A DNA stretch of 64,000 nt from Heterotrichella gracilis (Eukaryota > Sar > Xanthophyceae > Tribonematales > Xanthonemataceae), in NCBI GenBank assembly GCA_032358255.1, contig JAULBX010007107.1, positions 1 through 64,000 of the forward strand. The letters run 5' to 3'. This document shows, piece by piece, positions 12,240-29,684 of this stretch (position 1 is the first letter of the stretch; every line of letters starts with the position of its first letter). The position numbers and the translations under genes are program-made. The notes beneath the pieces were generated by a model. The model saw only the letters and a program-made list of their open reading frames with translations, was not told the origin of the DNA and ran no database searches.

Positions 12240-14010
12240 GCAACGCTTGATGCTGTGTTTCACATGCATCTTTTCAATTGGTAGCTCCACGCGTGTTTGG
12301 TTGGCATGGTATACCTTGACTGGACTAATGGAATTTTAGCAGTGAGGTGTTTGCAGCATTGAATTTTGTTTCGGTTAGCTGTGTTTATTTGTGGGTTAGT
12401 TTGGTGGGCTCTGATTTACTGGGGATGGGTGTTAGTGTATGTATCTTACCTTGATGGCACGGCCTTGGCCAATGGTCACATATGTAGTGCAGCGGGTGCG
12501 TGGGAGTCATGCATGTGACTGGAAGACTGGGCTTTTTACCAATGCAGTCTGGTAAGGGATGCTTCAACTGGGGATGGCAAATGCATGTAGTCCCCAACAG
12601 CGTTAAGGAGTTACAGTCAAAGTGGTGGGTGTTTCATTACGCTACAGACATGACGATGTAGTTGCACAGCCTTTTCTGTTATTGCTTCCTGGTGGTAGCT
12701 GGCATGCAAATGCATTCAGGCAATCGTTCCGGGAATCTAGGGGCAAAGTGTACTGCCTAGCCTGCGAGAACAGTAGCAGTGCCACAGGCAAAATAGCAAC
12801 ATTTAAACACTATGAGACAAAGTGAAGTATTCATGAAGGCTGTCTTGAATGATCGGCTTGTTGGTGAGCTGATCAGCTGATCAGCTAATGGTGTGGGCCA
12901 TCAAGATGGCTACTTTTATGCTGCGCAGCTGGGATTGTGTGGAGAAAGCCCAATGTTGTCACACGATGCACAATGTGTCATGCATGCGCCGGTGGCGATC
13001 AATAATGATTATCACTTGAAGTAATTACTGAATTAATTAATTACAGACACAAAGTTCTTAGAAGTTCTTAGAACAGTTAGACTAGCTGTTCTTTTGTTCC
13101 AGAACTTACAAAAATCAGCAGTTATGCTGCCAAAGCCCATAATAAATTTGATTCAAACTCAGTAGTAAAATTCAATTTATTCAGACGGACTGGACCAGGG
13201 GACGGGACGCAGAGGCACGCCACGTGGTACAACCCAGCAATGCTAAAATCACAGCCTCACAGTGTGTAAAACATGTCTACAGGCAACGCCGTGTCAATAT
13301 CCAAATCCTCTAAATAAATTCCAAGAGTTCAAACCCACTCGAGTTCTCTTCGACAAATTCCAACGAGCAACGCATAATCAACTTGAAGGAAAATGCAAGC
13401 ATTCCAATGGATCAGTGAGTGCAAACACTAGAATCATCTCTGGGCTAATTATTGCACTGCCCATCTTGGCCGTTCCCCAAAAATGATTGGGTGCAATCGC
13501 ACTAGAATAAGCTTGCATATTAAATGCAATGCATGTATGATGCAAATTCATTGGGAAATCTGTCACAGCGCATATTCACGAATGGTACCTGCAGGAGTTA
13601 CTGCCCACGCATATCCTTGCGTAAGGCCCGGGGACTGGTGCCACTGGTAAATTCCATCAATATGTACATGTACTGGCAATGTGGCCAGCATTGATACCAT
13701 TCTGCGGTGGAGCATGTTTTTGGGCAAACATGCTGAGCACTTCCTTCAGGTGGTTCATGCATAAATCGCAGATCAAGCTCCTATCCCTCCTGGACCTGAA
13801 CATGGTACAATGGCACTAGTCAGTGGCAAAGCAGGCGTAATATCATTCAGAGTGAGAGGCACGCTAAAAATCCCATTCCAATTTCTGAAAGCAAAGTAAC
13901 TGCTTTTCAATTACAATGGGATTTAACAGTACAAGGCAAGGCAAATGTTGATACAGCATGCAAACACTCGCCAAAGAGGCGCCTACAGCGCACTCGCTTC
14001 GCAGGCTGCA
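12240..14010. other. Intergenic between convergent PDK and adenine deaminase genes
   Basis: About 1.8 kb of 3' flanking sequence for both genes. It contains a palindromic AGCTGATCAGCT run near 12870-12890, AT-rich sequence with repeated AATTA and GTTCTTAGAA units near 13020-13100, and a TGTAA motif on the minus strand at 13911-13915, about 96 nt past the deaminase stop. No gene recognised. Confidence 0.4.
13911..13915 (-). terminator. UGUAA-type polyadenylation motif for the deaminase gene
   Basis: TGTAA on the minus strand about 96 nt after the putative stop at 14011. Position fits a chlorophyte poly(A) signal; use is inferred. Confidence 0.35.
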
Positions 14011-18595
<4,585 letters not shown>

Positions 18596-21364
18596 ATGTT
18601 GGAGCAAATGCGCCATGCTCCCCTGAAACAGGCGGTGATTGGTGCGGGTGCCGCTGGCCTGGTGGCGGCCAAGGAGCTTGCTGCTGAGGGGCACAAGGTG
18701 ACCGTCTTTGAACAGGGGAGCGGCGTGGGCGGGGTGTGGGTGTACACAGGCGACACCGAGGATGACCCACTGGGCTGCAGCCCCTCCCGGCGCCGTGTGC
18801 ACAGCAGCATGTACGCAGGCCTGCGCACCAACCTGCCCCGGGAGGTGATGTCATACCTGGACCTGCCCTTTGTGCCCGAGGCGATGGAGGGACGCTCGGT
18901 CGACCCCAGGCGCTACTGCTCCCACGAGGAGGTGAGGTGCAGCACGTGCGGTGGGAGTCATGCATGGAGAGCAGGGAATGGCAAGCAATGGAAGGCAAAG
19001 TCTGGTCCTAACAAAGCGAGATGCACATGTGAGGATTTTCACAGGCTGGCATGTGCCACCAGGTTGTGGAAAACCTTCAATGCATGTAAAGCATCTGTTG
19101 GTGTAAAGATAATGGTTGCAAGCACTTAGCAACATCTGGTGCAATGAGGGTGATAACGTGCCAGTGAGCCTGTGGGCCAATACAGCATTGCACGTGTAGG
19201 TGAGGGCGTACCTGGAGGCCTTTGCGGATGTGTTCAACCTGCGGCCGCTGATCCGCTTCAACACATCAGTGCAGCAAGCTGTACCCCAGCCTGGTAGCGA
19301 CCACTTGGAAAATGGGAATGGCAATGGACATGCACAACATCACCCTGCTTGCCTGACATGGCAGATCACCTCGCAGACCGAGGGCCAGGTGAGCAATTTC
19401 AAAATTCTATTTATTATTATTATTCTAAACATCGTTGCTTCGAAAGTATTTATTATCAGAAACGCAGGCACATTGCATGGCTGTGCGTGTGCACTGTGGC
19501 TGAGAGGTAGCGTCCTACCAGGGTGTTGATTTTGATCCTTGGCCGTTGAGTTGTTATATGTGCTATAGATCGCATTGGTTGGGCATCATTTTATATGCAT
19601 CAACTTGATATGCCAGCTGATTTTAAAAGCTAACGCCGCCCATTTTACTGTGTGCCATCCATGCGGCAGGATGAAGTGACAGAGACCTACCAGGCATTGG
19701 TGGTGTGCGTTGGACACTACTCGCAGCCTTTTGTGCCGCACTTCCCTGGGGCGGAGGAGTTCCCTGGTCGCCAGATGCACAGCCACAACTTCCGCAGTAA
19801 AGCTGGCTTTGAGGGGCAGAGTGTGGTGGTGGTGGGTGCAGCTGCGTCAGGAGAAGACATAGCTCAGGATGTGGGGGAGGTGGCAGACAAGGTACGGTGC
19901 TGATGAAACGAGGCAATCAAACACTTTGTAAAAATTGCACACTTACCTGCTTCATCTGATTACCCACCTGGCATAGACTACTGGATTGCATTGCATTGCT
20001 TGCCTGCATGCTGCATGGCCAACAACCATTTTCCCATCCAGTATTTTAGGGCTGTCTACACAAATGATGCATCCTGTAATACAGGTTCTTACCTGGGTTC
20101 TAACTGAGATGTTTAATTGCCATTGCTTGCCAGGTGTACCTCAGTGCCAGGTCATGGATGGTCCCTGAATGGGGAGAGGACAGCACACCATTTGGCCCCC
20201 GCGGCAACATCACTGCTTGCCCTGTCATACAATCATTGGGCAGCGGCGGCAGTGTGACCTTCGCCAATGGTGTGCGAGTGGAGAAGGTGGACACCATTAT
20301 CTACTGCACCGGATACCGATATTGGTACCCATTCCTGGAAGATGCTCACGTGGTCTCCACAGCAAATTACAGGTGGGTTCTCAATAATTTTTGCTGCGAT
20401 ACTTCACCACCTTTTGCTGCAATGCCCAGTAGTATAGACTCTCCCAGCAAGTAACGTTAACGCTGTATTTGTGCTGGAATGCAATGTTCACCTGCAGCAT
20501 CAAATGTTTTAATCGGCGCTGAATTCTTGACTCGCAGGGTTTCCCCCCTTTACCGCCACATGTTTCCTCCACACCATGCCCCCAGCCTTGCCTTCATTGG
20601 CTTGCTGCGGAAGATCGTGCCCTTCCCCGTGTTCCAGCTCCAGGCCAGGTGGGTGGCACGCCTGCTCAGCGGAAGGGTGGTGCTACCAAGCCAGGCAGAC
20701 ATGGAGCAAGAGGTCAAGGAGGTCCAGGAACATTTACAGGCAGAAGGTGGGTGTCGAATGGCCGTCACGCAAATGGCATGTGCGCAATTTGACCTTCAAC
20801 TTGAGGACCAACTGGTATATGTGCTGTCCTGTACACATGCCAGGCATGAGCAGGCTGCGGCCTGCTTTACATGCATGTGTATGCACATTGCATGGCCCTT
20901 ACCTAGTGCCGCCCTCCTGCCTTCAACTATGTTGCACTTCCACTGAGACAGGGGCAAAGAAAACCCTGGGGTGGTGACAACAAAGGAAAGTAAGAAAGAG
21001 ACATGCAACGCGGGTATGCTTGCTCTCGCTGACACAAACTGTTTAGGGTTTAGGATTTTACAAAGACTGGTTCCTGAAACCCCTGTGTGGCCATACAGGC
21101 ATTGCCCTGGAGTACACCCACCTGCTGACGGGGGACCAGCAGTGGGAGCTCAACGACAGCCTGGCGGCAGCATGTGGCCCTGACGTGCCCCCCCTGCCAC
21201 CCTGGCGCAAGGCCATGTACAATGAGGCGGGCGCCCTCAAGCGCGGCGCCCGGGAGGGGTACCGGGACAGGTGGACCAATGAGGAGCTGGTGCAGGAGGC
21301 AAGGGGGGAGTTTGAACCCATGTTGAGGACGCTGGCGAAAGTGGGATTGCAGGCCGATGCGTGA
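18596..21364 (+). CDS. FAD/NADPH flavin monooxygenase (plant FMO GS-OX-like)
   Basis: Flavin monooxygenase that would oxygenate a soft nucleophile (S or N) using NADPH, O2 and FAD. Exons: 18596-18931, 19200-19388, 19670-19891, 20134-20372, 20538-20746 and 21054-21364, giving 501 aa. The FAD motif is AVIGAGAAGLVAAKELAAEG (about residues 13-32). The FMO-identifying motif appears as FPGRQMHSHNFR, the NADPH-binding loop as VVVVGAAASGEDIA, and IIYCTGYRYWYPFLED follows. VHSSMYAGLRTNLPREVMSY and PLYRHMFPPHHAPSLAFIGL are close to Arabidopsis FMO GS-OX-like proteins. The last acceptor lies within a telomere-like GTTTAGGGTTTAG run. Green algae lack glucosinolates, so the substrate is unknown. Confidence 0.9.
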
Positions 21365-22711
21365 TGCCCGCAGTGCTGCGCTGCCTGCTGGAAGTGTATT
21401 TGACGACTGCTACTGAGAGTGGTCTGATCACTGGATTGCCATGTTTCATCTAGCGTCCCGATGCAGTGCTGGAAAATTTATTTGTTGCGCTCCCAAATAA
21501 CCAAATAACCAAATTGGATATGGACCCATCACTGAATGAACAGCCTGGACGCAACATGGAACCATTATGGTTTTTTATTGTAGTAACCAGGGGATTCTCG
21601 TTACCGAGATACATTGGAAGTCACTCCTTAGGAGGTTCACCCCCTAGGCTAGCAGTATTGATTGAATGCAGCCAATTTCTCATGACTGCTAATCACCTTG
21701 GTAAGTTACCAAGGAAGCTGCAATGATGTGATTAGTGACTACCTCACAACACCAGATTCGCCTTCAAGGATTCGCGGATTGAAGGATTCGCCTTCCAAGT
21801 TGTTCACGCGTTTGTTCTAATTTAATAAGACATTCTCCCCCACACGGATGACCTTGAAAAACATTTGATGACATATCAGACAATGTCATCATCCAGCGGC
21901 ATATCAGACAAAGTCGTCATCTGCGGCTGCAAATTTAATACTTACACATAATTTACACAAAGTTTGCCAAACATTGAATGTGCTCCAGGACCTGCAACAC
22001 AATGCCACTTCGGCCATCATGTCGACAGGAACCTTCATGGGGACCACGCCATGCTATGGACAAGATTACCACAGTGCAGTGCAAGAAAGTGGCTTCAACG
22101 AATCAGTTCAACCATGCATGCACAATGCGGCAACAAAATTCACTGACAGGCTAGTGGATGTTGTCAACTGTTTGCAAACAATTTGGGGGGCTGATGATCT
22201 GCGGGCCCTGCGCAACAACTGTCTGTGAAAGCGGCATCATGCGAGTACACTGACTGGTCAACTGCAAATCAAAATTGATAAAACATACAAACACTGTGTG
22301 AACAATAGCCGATGGTAAATATATTGACACACATAAAGCTGCACATGCTCAACCCAGGATTAATAGGGTCACTGTATGCAATAGGGCCACTATGGTACAT
22401 GCAGTTCAGAGGCCATGATTGCTTAACAATGTTTGGACGCTGTCGTAGAGCAACTATGTCGCGCCACTGTACAGCAAACGCCATTTGAACACGAGGCTTG
22501 CAGCCCAGGCACAACCAAATTGGATGTAACAGACAACATTTACGTTGTGAAAGAGGTGATGGTGGCACCCCTACCCTGTGGGTGTTCAGCAGCAAAACTT
22601 TGGCCTTGATGCACTGATTACTCATCCCTGCCCCCGCTCAGGTTCTCCCCCGCTTATCCGCATTATGCCCAAGTCCATGCACTATGAAGAAATGCAGCTG
22701 CTGAATTAGCG
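21365..22711. other. Intergenic between convergent FMO and WD40 genes
   Basis: About 1.35 kb. It holds a perfect short inverted repeat, CCTTGGTAA G TTACCAAGG, near 21698-21717 and a 28-bp near-direct tandem duplication at 21872-21927. An open frame at 21974-22228 (84 codons) has no recognisable features. Probably mostly 3' UTR. Confidence 0.4.
21872..21927. repeat. Two-unit tandem duplication, 28-bp unit
   Basis: Units 21872-21899 and 21900-21927 both begin CATATCAGACAA and then read (T/A)GTC(A/G)TCATC. They differ at a few positions. No function is evident. Confidence 0.6.
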
Positions 22712-25700
22712 CTACAAGTCGCCCATGGTATCCGCATTCATCCACTTCCCTACTGGCTGCGCTGCATATCCAATGATGAGGAGGAGAATGTCCTTGGGCA
22801 GGCTCCAAAACCCTTCTGCATACCCTGCAACAACAACCACGCCGGGCGCTCAGGTCAGCGCAATTAGGGCACAGAAGAAAGTGCATCACAATCCATTTGA
22901 CAGACTCTGCAGATCAACAGCAATGCATGGCCTTGGGCACATGCACCACCCCTCTTTAGGGCAACCACAAGTGAAGCGGATGCCGTCTCTTTGCCTGCCC
23001 AAGGCCACCTGACGAATCACTCCACCTGACCCATTTTAAACACTATAAATGAAAGTTCCATTGTTTTCATGGGACAAACCGCCGTGTCCCATTGGTTCCC
23101 ACCTGTGGGGTGCTTGGGCAACCCTGTGGCCGCATGTGTGGTAGAGGCTAGCAGCAAGGTGCGAGCAGCCGCACGGAGGTTGGGGGGGAAGTGGTGGTTG
23201 GTGTCCACACTCCATTCGCCAAGCAGCCGCCACTCCCACACATTGGCCTGCCCACCAAAATCAACCTGATTTAATTGCATGCATTCCATCGGTACCACCA
23301 GGTCAGCAGTCAGCTTTGCACAGCAACGCTAGGCAATTCTGTCCTGACACTTTGTATACCCATTGTTGAGCTTGCGCAAAGTCAGGGCACACCACAACAT
23401 ATTAGCCATTATCAAAAACTCACAAACCCTTTGTGAATTGCAGAGCTGCTGCAAGGATGACATGTCTTGACAATTCTGCCAACATGCACAGTCAATGTTG
23501 ACTCTGCAAAATCTTAACGTGCTGCAACATTACATGCCACTGGCAGTAGCAAGCACGCATTGATCTGCCAGCACAGTAACAGCTTGTGACACCACACAGC
23601 ACCTTGCCGGCCATTACAATGCCCATACCCTGGTCCACCACATCCCACATGCATCACCCTTGCAATATAAAAATGATATATAAATCCAGGACCAGCCCGT
23701 ACCTTTGTGCCCACCAGGATGCGCCCGCCAGGAGTGACAGCCAGCCCGGTGATGCTGCGGCGCGGGTGCGGGCGGCCACCATCCGCCCCCACCTGCGGGA
23801 TCTTCAGCCTCTGGCGGGCAAACTCAGGGTTGCGCATGTCAACCAGGTACACATACTTGGCGTCAGCTCCATACACCAGCAGGTTCTTGTCGCTGGGCGC
23901 AAAGCTGAGGGGCTGCAGGGGCCGGTCGTGGTCGGAGAAGGATGCGATGAGGTGGCGGGTGCGGACTTCCCACACGCACACCCCCTTGTACGCGTCGCTG
24001 GAGGCGGCCAGATGGGTGGAGGAGGAGTTCCACGCACAGTACTGCAGGCCTGCGTGGGGGGAGGTGCAGCAGTGGAGGCGGGTGCGCAGGGGCAGGCTTG
24101 GGGCAAAATCAGGGGAGTGGGCCCATCATACTCCTGGCAGCAGGACTTGCAAGCTCCACCCCTGCCCACCACTGCATGGCACTGACACCCTGTGGTGACA
24201 TGCATTTGTTTGTTTTCAGAGCGCAACAATGGTTACTGCCGGAAAAACCAAGGTGCCAAACATGGGTGCCACAATTAAATGCCACAATTTATCCTATGCC
24301 CCTACTGTCCTCCAACACTGCAAAAAGGTGATGAGCAAACACAGTCCTGTTAGGAATGTGATAATGATTGCAAATTCCCGTTGCACCAACAATCCCAGCA
24401 CAGCCCAGCACGCACCGTCCGCCCTGTCGGGAATGGCTTTATAGTACTTCTTGAATCTCAGCTTCACGGCTGGCTCCACTGCATAGTTGTCCTGCAGTCG
24501 CACCAGGCGCAGCGTGCGGGCATCCCCCACCACAGCAATCCAGTTGCCGTCCGGAGAAGCCACGGCAAAGTTGACTGGCCAAGCGAATGGGCCAATGGCA
24601 GCAGTCTCCACCACCGTCTCTGTCTCTGGCCGCACATTTGGGTTTTCATCGTCGGTGAATGTCCAGAATTTCACCTCCCGCCTGTGCCAGGGCGATGTGA
24701 GATGTGACATGCGTACATGTGTGATATAACAGCTGGCAGCGCGAGCTGGAATTGTGGCATTTGTGACAGGGGCAGGGCTACAAGCAGACAGTAGTATGTC
24801 TGTAATATAGCCCGCCCGTGCAGCATGTATTGCAACCAGTAATGCTGCTGTGCTCAGCTGTCCAACTGCAGCAATGCTCACACAGCCAATGCCAAGGACA
24901 ACGGAGGCACCTACTTGACTAGTTGTGGGTGATTGGGCCCGCTGCACTGGCTGCACACGAGTTGCTTGACGATGTCCCTTGATGCCAGAGGGACCTCAAA
25001 CACGTAGATGTACTTGTCCTGGCACGCCACCAGCATGCGCAGCGTGCCCCCCACGATGCCAAACCGTATGCTGTTGCAGAATATGGATTGAGCGGCATGG
25101 AGGTTGTCCTGTGGTATCACCAGGGAGACCAGGGCCAAGGGCCGCAGGGCAGGCTGGTCGGGATTCCAATGCATGATAAGCATGCGCCCATAATCCCCGC
25201 CTGCAGGATGACATCGTGTTTGCGTCAGCACTGTCACATGGGTCCATGGGATCATGTGCCCCAGACACTATCAGCAAAAGTGGGGGAAAGTATGTTGGTG
25301 TGAGCGGGAGAGTCTGGGCCAGGGCAAAATGTGCCGCAGTGGGTGGTGACATGGCAATGCACACGTTGGCGGCTCCAACCCACCACCTTTCCATTCACGC
25401 AGGTGTTATGCAATGCTGCTGGTGGCAGTCTGTAACCAACCAATGCTGTGTCTGCCACAGAAGGTATTATTGATCATGCAGCCAATACATCACCCCCGAT
25501 TAGGCGGCCGCATACGACCCTTGCTATCTTTGCACCATCAACCCACCTGTTGCCACCACCTGGCCATCTGGCGAGCGAGCAATGGTATATGGGTCGAAAA
25601 ATCTCAGGTTGGCCCAACCCATCACTGTAGGGGTGACGGGGTTTGCCATGCTGGTACTGGGTTCGCCTGGCTCACCAATGCGAGCCATCTCCAACACGTT

Positions 25701-26895
25701 TCGCAGCACATATGACGGGGTGAGGGTGGTTGCAGCAACCAACACCTCCCGCTCATTGTAACCTGGCGAAACAGAAACCATGTAGGTACACAACAGGATG
25801 TAGAACATGCTACAGTAACTTTTCACCACTGCCCACCACCCCAGACCGACTGCCTGCAAAGGGTGCACAAATATCCCATTGCACATGCAAAGGCGCACTC
25901 GATCCACCCGATGCCAGGACTTACTTGACAACGCTCCCGCGGCACAAAGTGAATCAGCTGCTTGAAAATGAGCTGTGGAGGTTTTGAGCGCATGGCGCAC
26001 GGGGATCGGGTGCACGAAGGAAGCAGTGGAAGGGTTTTCATCGACGTCTGCAGGGCAGAGAGTGGCCCAACGTTGTTAGATGTGTGTCAACAGTCCACTG
26101 TGTCAACTAACACTGTGCCGCGTGATTTCATGGCGTGCTGGGCGCAGGCAGCCGTCCACAACCACACCTTGTGCACACTTTATGTGAGGGATGGCCTGAC
26201 ATGAAAGCTGTGTGTGGGCATTTGTGCTGTGTGCAGCACAGGCACTGCGACTCCTTACCTGACTCTCCAGAGTCGTCCTCTGAGGAGTTGATCATTCCAA
26301 TCCCATCAACCATCTCCTCGTCGTCTATCTCTTCGTCATCCTGAGCAGGGGAGACATGGTTTTGAGTTTAGAATGTCCGAAAACAGGATAACAGCCATAT
26401 TGCTTTGTGTCCTAGATCTTTGACCACCTTATGAGCAGCAGCGCACTGTTGGCGCTGCAGAATATTGTACAGGTATGTGGTTGCTTTGCATGCATGTGAG
26501 ACATACACTGTGGAGGGGTGAGTGTGGACTGCAAACCCAATGTGGCTGGGATCTGAAACTATGCATTTGCCTTGCTATTGGACAGAAATCACCAGTACCT
26601 CGACAAACTCGTCCGACGCAGCGTCTGGGTCCCACTCCTCCTCGTCCCCTTCCTCGTCTGTCACCCACCACTCACTGCTGCCACTCGCGTGTCCGCTGGG
26701 TGCAGCCGAATGCTCAGAATCGCTGCTGCTGCTAGTGCTGCTGCTGCCGCTACCTGCTGGAGCCTCCAACGCTACTGCTGCTGCTTCCTCCTCCAGTCCC
26801 TCCATTGCTGCTGCAGCTGGCTCCTCTACTGCTCCTGCAGCTGCCCCCTCCATTGCATCCTCCGGAGCCGGCTGGTGCGGTTGCTTGTCAGCCAT
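22712..26895 (-). CDS. Acidic WD40-repeat protein with helical C-terminal tail
   Basis: Exons, all phase-consistent: 26599-26895, 26259-26340, 25925-26047, 25547-25762, 24915-25200, 24416-24681, 23703-24049, 23603-23629 (27 nt, less sure), 23103-23247 and 22712-22824. Residues 1 to about 125 are Ala/Glu/Ser-rich and acidic (DEEGDEEEWDPD, DDEEIDDEEMVD). A beta-propeller follows: FFDPYTIARSPDGQVVATGG, LRMLVACQDKYIYVFEVP, PVNFAVASPDGNWIAVVGDA, LQYCAWNSSSTHLAASSDA with GVCVWEV, and LLVYGADAKYVYLVDM. It recalls the uncharacterised WD40 class of Arabidopsis At1g36070 and yeast C2A9.03 (tentative). The C-terminus adds VWEWRLLGEW, HHFPPNLRAAARTLLLAS and SLPKDILLLIIGYAAQPVGK, an F-box/SOCS-like helical pattern. 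Function unknown; possibly a ubiquitin-ligase substrate receptor (inference). Confidence 0.8.
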
Positions 26896-28169
26896 CACTT
26901 CCTGTCATAGCACAAGGCCACGTATCACGCAAATATCCATGATATTGAGCTGGTAGCCATAGTTGCGGAATTAGCTTGTGCATGCATTCACGTTGGGCTG
27001 GCTAAACCAGCGAAGTGTACCCGTTTGCAGAGTAATATTCGGTAGTTTTGTTTGTAAAACAATCTTTGAATTCCTTTAGAGCACATGACGATCCCACAAA
27101 CTCGCAGGCCTCTGTGCAGCATAGGGAAACCCAAGATGTGCATATGCATGCATGCATGTCCGCAATTGAATGTGGGCTCACTTCGTTACTGTCTTGCAGC
27201 TGTGCTTTGATTGACCGTTAATTCCGAAAATTCACGAATGCTGCAGGACTGGCAAGCTGCAGGCGAACGGTGCCAACCGGCACATGATAAAACGGACTGC
27301 TGCACAGCTATTGCACGCCTCTCGAATGCTCAGTTTCACAGTCCACACTCCTCCGATACGTCTTCGCACTGTCGCTCTAACGCCCTGTTGCTTGCTCTCT
27401 TGCATATGAGAGGCCTAAACTTTAGGCTAAAGAGGGTCAACAGCAAGGGGGAGTACTCACATCAAATTCACACGAGGGCTGAAACAATCTGGCGGCCAGT
27501 GGCAAAAGGCCAACCACGAAAGCTTTGCAACGACACAGCCGCTTGATAACGCATTCGCCAGCAGTGGACAGGTACCCGCTTGGCTTTAGCGACGCATAGT
27601 TGACACACAGTCACGCGTATTGGGGTTCTAAGAACTGCCCAGGAAAGGTACGGGGGATGGGGTACCTACAGGGAATGCAGACCAGCACTGTTACGTCTAA
27701 CCGCCATAGTAGCTGTGAAAGCCTTTGTGCAAGGCTATGAGCCTGCGTATTACACGGGCGTATTGCTGGCTGGTTTGCAACCGAGGAGACAGCTTCCTGG
27801 TTGGTTAGGGTTCATCCATCATGTCATGCACACCTCATGTGTACCGTTGTCTACCGCCTAGAAGCACAATACGGCACTGATTTGAACAGCAATGAGAATT
27901 TTACGAGCAAAACTGCCGTAGCCCACTTGTCACTGGCCTGCCTATTACTGCACAACGGCATACCATCAGCAAAAGGGTTGTATCCCTTACCTGGGAGCAA
28001 GCAGAGCAGTACTCAGTCAAGAACTTGCCCATTAGGTTTTCACAGTACGGGAAGGGGTAGCTATGCTGGCACCAGTTATGTACCCAAGTGGGCAGTCTCA
28101 GGACCAGCGTTGTGCCTCCGCAGGCCACATCTTCAAGGCACTGGGGTTGGACTCGACAGCAGACCCAAT
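26896..28169. promoter_or_regulatory. Divergent region between WD40 gene and plastid RPS20
   Basis: About 1.27 kb between outward-facing start codons. ATGCATG palindromes occur near 27150. No coding exon could be supported; open frames at 27211-27546 and 27801 onward lack family features. Confidence 0.4.
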
Positions 28170-29084
28170 ATGGCTGCGCTCTGCCACTCCTTTGCGGGGC
28201 TGTCAGTCTCCAAGCCATCGCAGGGGCGGTTGTTGCAGTCTTCCAACCGCTGCAATGTGCCAGTGTTGAGCTTCTCATCCTCAATGCGGGGCACCGCCCT
28301 CACAGGTATGCTGCAAGCTGGGGACTGCTGCACACACTGAGATTCGGCACTTGTGTTCAGTAGGTATCAACTAGTTAGAAAGTTTAAAAAGGCTATGCTA
28401 TGTGGATGCATGACAAGCCTGGCTGAACAAATGGTACCTTGGCTTGCAGTTGCTCGGCCAGTCAGCCGCGTGTCTGCTTTTGGCAGCTTTGAGGTGTTTG
28501 CCAAGCAAAACTCCTTGAAGAGGGAGAAAACCTCCGAGAGGAACCGCATGAGGAACAAGGCACGGAGGTCTGCCATCGCCACCCGCATGAAGAAGGTATG
28601 GGCGGGCGCTTGCGTTTAGCCAAATATGCAAAGGGCGGCCTTGATGAGTCCCAGTTATGCCAGTAACTGTTGGCTGGCATCACCTCCTGGAAGACTGCCA
28701 GTATGTTTTGCTCATTGGGGTTTGCATAGCGTGTTTGTTTGGCAGGCAATTGCACGGTGCGTTGGCGGCTTGGTCGAGGTCAGAAACGTACTGCCAGTGC
28801 ACTGTGCTCCATTGGGGTTGCATGCGTGCTGACGCCTGGCGTTGCCGTTGCAGGTGTTCAAGGCACTGGATGAGTTCAAGAACGGCATCACTGCCGAGGA
28901 CGAGCTGAAGCCCACTGAGAAGCTCATCAGCGAGGCCTTCTCCGAGATTGACAAGGCTGTGGTGAAGGGTATCATGCACCAAAACACCGGAGCCAGGAAA
29001 AAGGCTCGCTTGTCACAGGCCAAGAGCAAGGTGCTCATCGCCGCTGGGCTGTACACGCCAGCTCCCGCTGTGGCTTCAGCCTAA
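28170..29084 (+). CDS. RPS20: Plastid 30S ribosomal protein bS20c (nucleus-encoded)
   Basis: Small-subunit protein that binds 16S rRNA in the chloroplast ribosome. Three exons: 28170-28305, 28450-28595 and 28854-29084, giving 170 aa. Residues 1 to about 62 are Ser/Ala/Arg-rich with few acids ([20 protein letters not shown]), a typical chloroplast transit peptide. The mature S20 fold follows: [55 protein letters not shown] and [18 protein letters not shown]. The last match is to the conserved bS20 end where Ala/Lys-rich helices pack on rRNA. Confidence 0.95.
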
Positions 29085-29684
29085 GGAAATTTCTTCAAGT
29101 GCAAACACCAGCTCAGTTTTGTTGGGTCTTCACAACTTGCAGTGGTTACAGAGGCTTTGTCCCCTTTGGCACCCATATGACCATGTCCTGTACCACCGTA
29201 ACTAGCAGTTTTCTGTTGAAGCACTTCATTGGATATGGGTGCATCAAGTGCGACGTTACGGTGACCTCAAGGTCTTCAAGCTTGTGCAGGTCATGGACTG
29301 GTTATTGAGTTTGTTCCTGGGCATGCTGTTCTTTACAAAATTGTGGGGGACAACGGGGGGGGAAATGTGGGTCCACTGTGGACAGCAACTCGCTTGGTGG
29401 ACAAATTCAGGTCGCAGTGCAAATATTCAGTTTATTGTATTCAGTTCGTTGCAGCTCAAACTCTCAAATTATTGGTAGCGCCAACAAGCTGTAACAATCG
29501 ACATCCATCTATCTATCTCTATGGATATAATTCCCAGTTGAGGGTGCTGGCAACATACGTAGTACAAGCTTGGTTCAACATCCCCAAGGAATCTCCTCGC
29601 GAGTGGACTGCAAGTTAGGTTCCAGAGGCTATCACTGTGTCGCTCTTATGCACCCGAAATCATCAAAGGTGCCATCTCAAACGC
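29085..29684. other. Intergenic between convergent RPS20 and GNAT genes
   Basis: A 600-bp 3' flank for both genes. A plus-strand TGTAA at 29490-29494 could serve RPS20 polyadenylation. No gene recognised. Confidence 0.4.
29490..29494 (+). terminator. UGUAA-type polyadenylation motif for RPS20
   Basis: TGTAA about 405 nt past the RPS20 stop. The distance is long but usual for green algal 3' UTRs; use is inferred. Confidence 0.3.

Noticed and set aside
21974-22228. 84-codon open frame between FMO and WD40 genes
   Set aside because: No family motif, no splice partners and convergent 3' context; likely 3' UTR.
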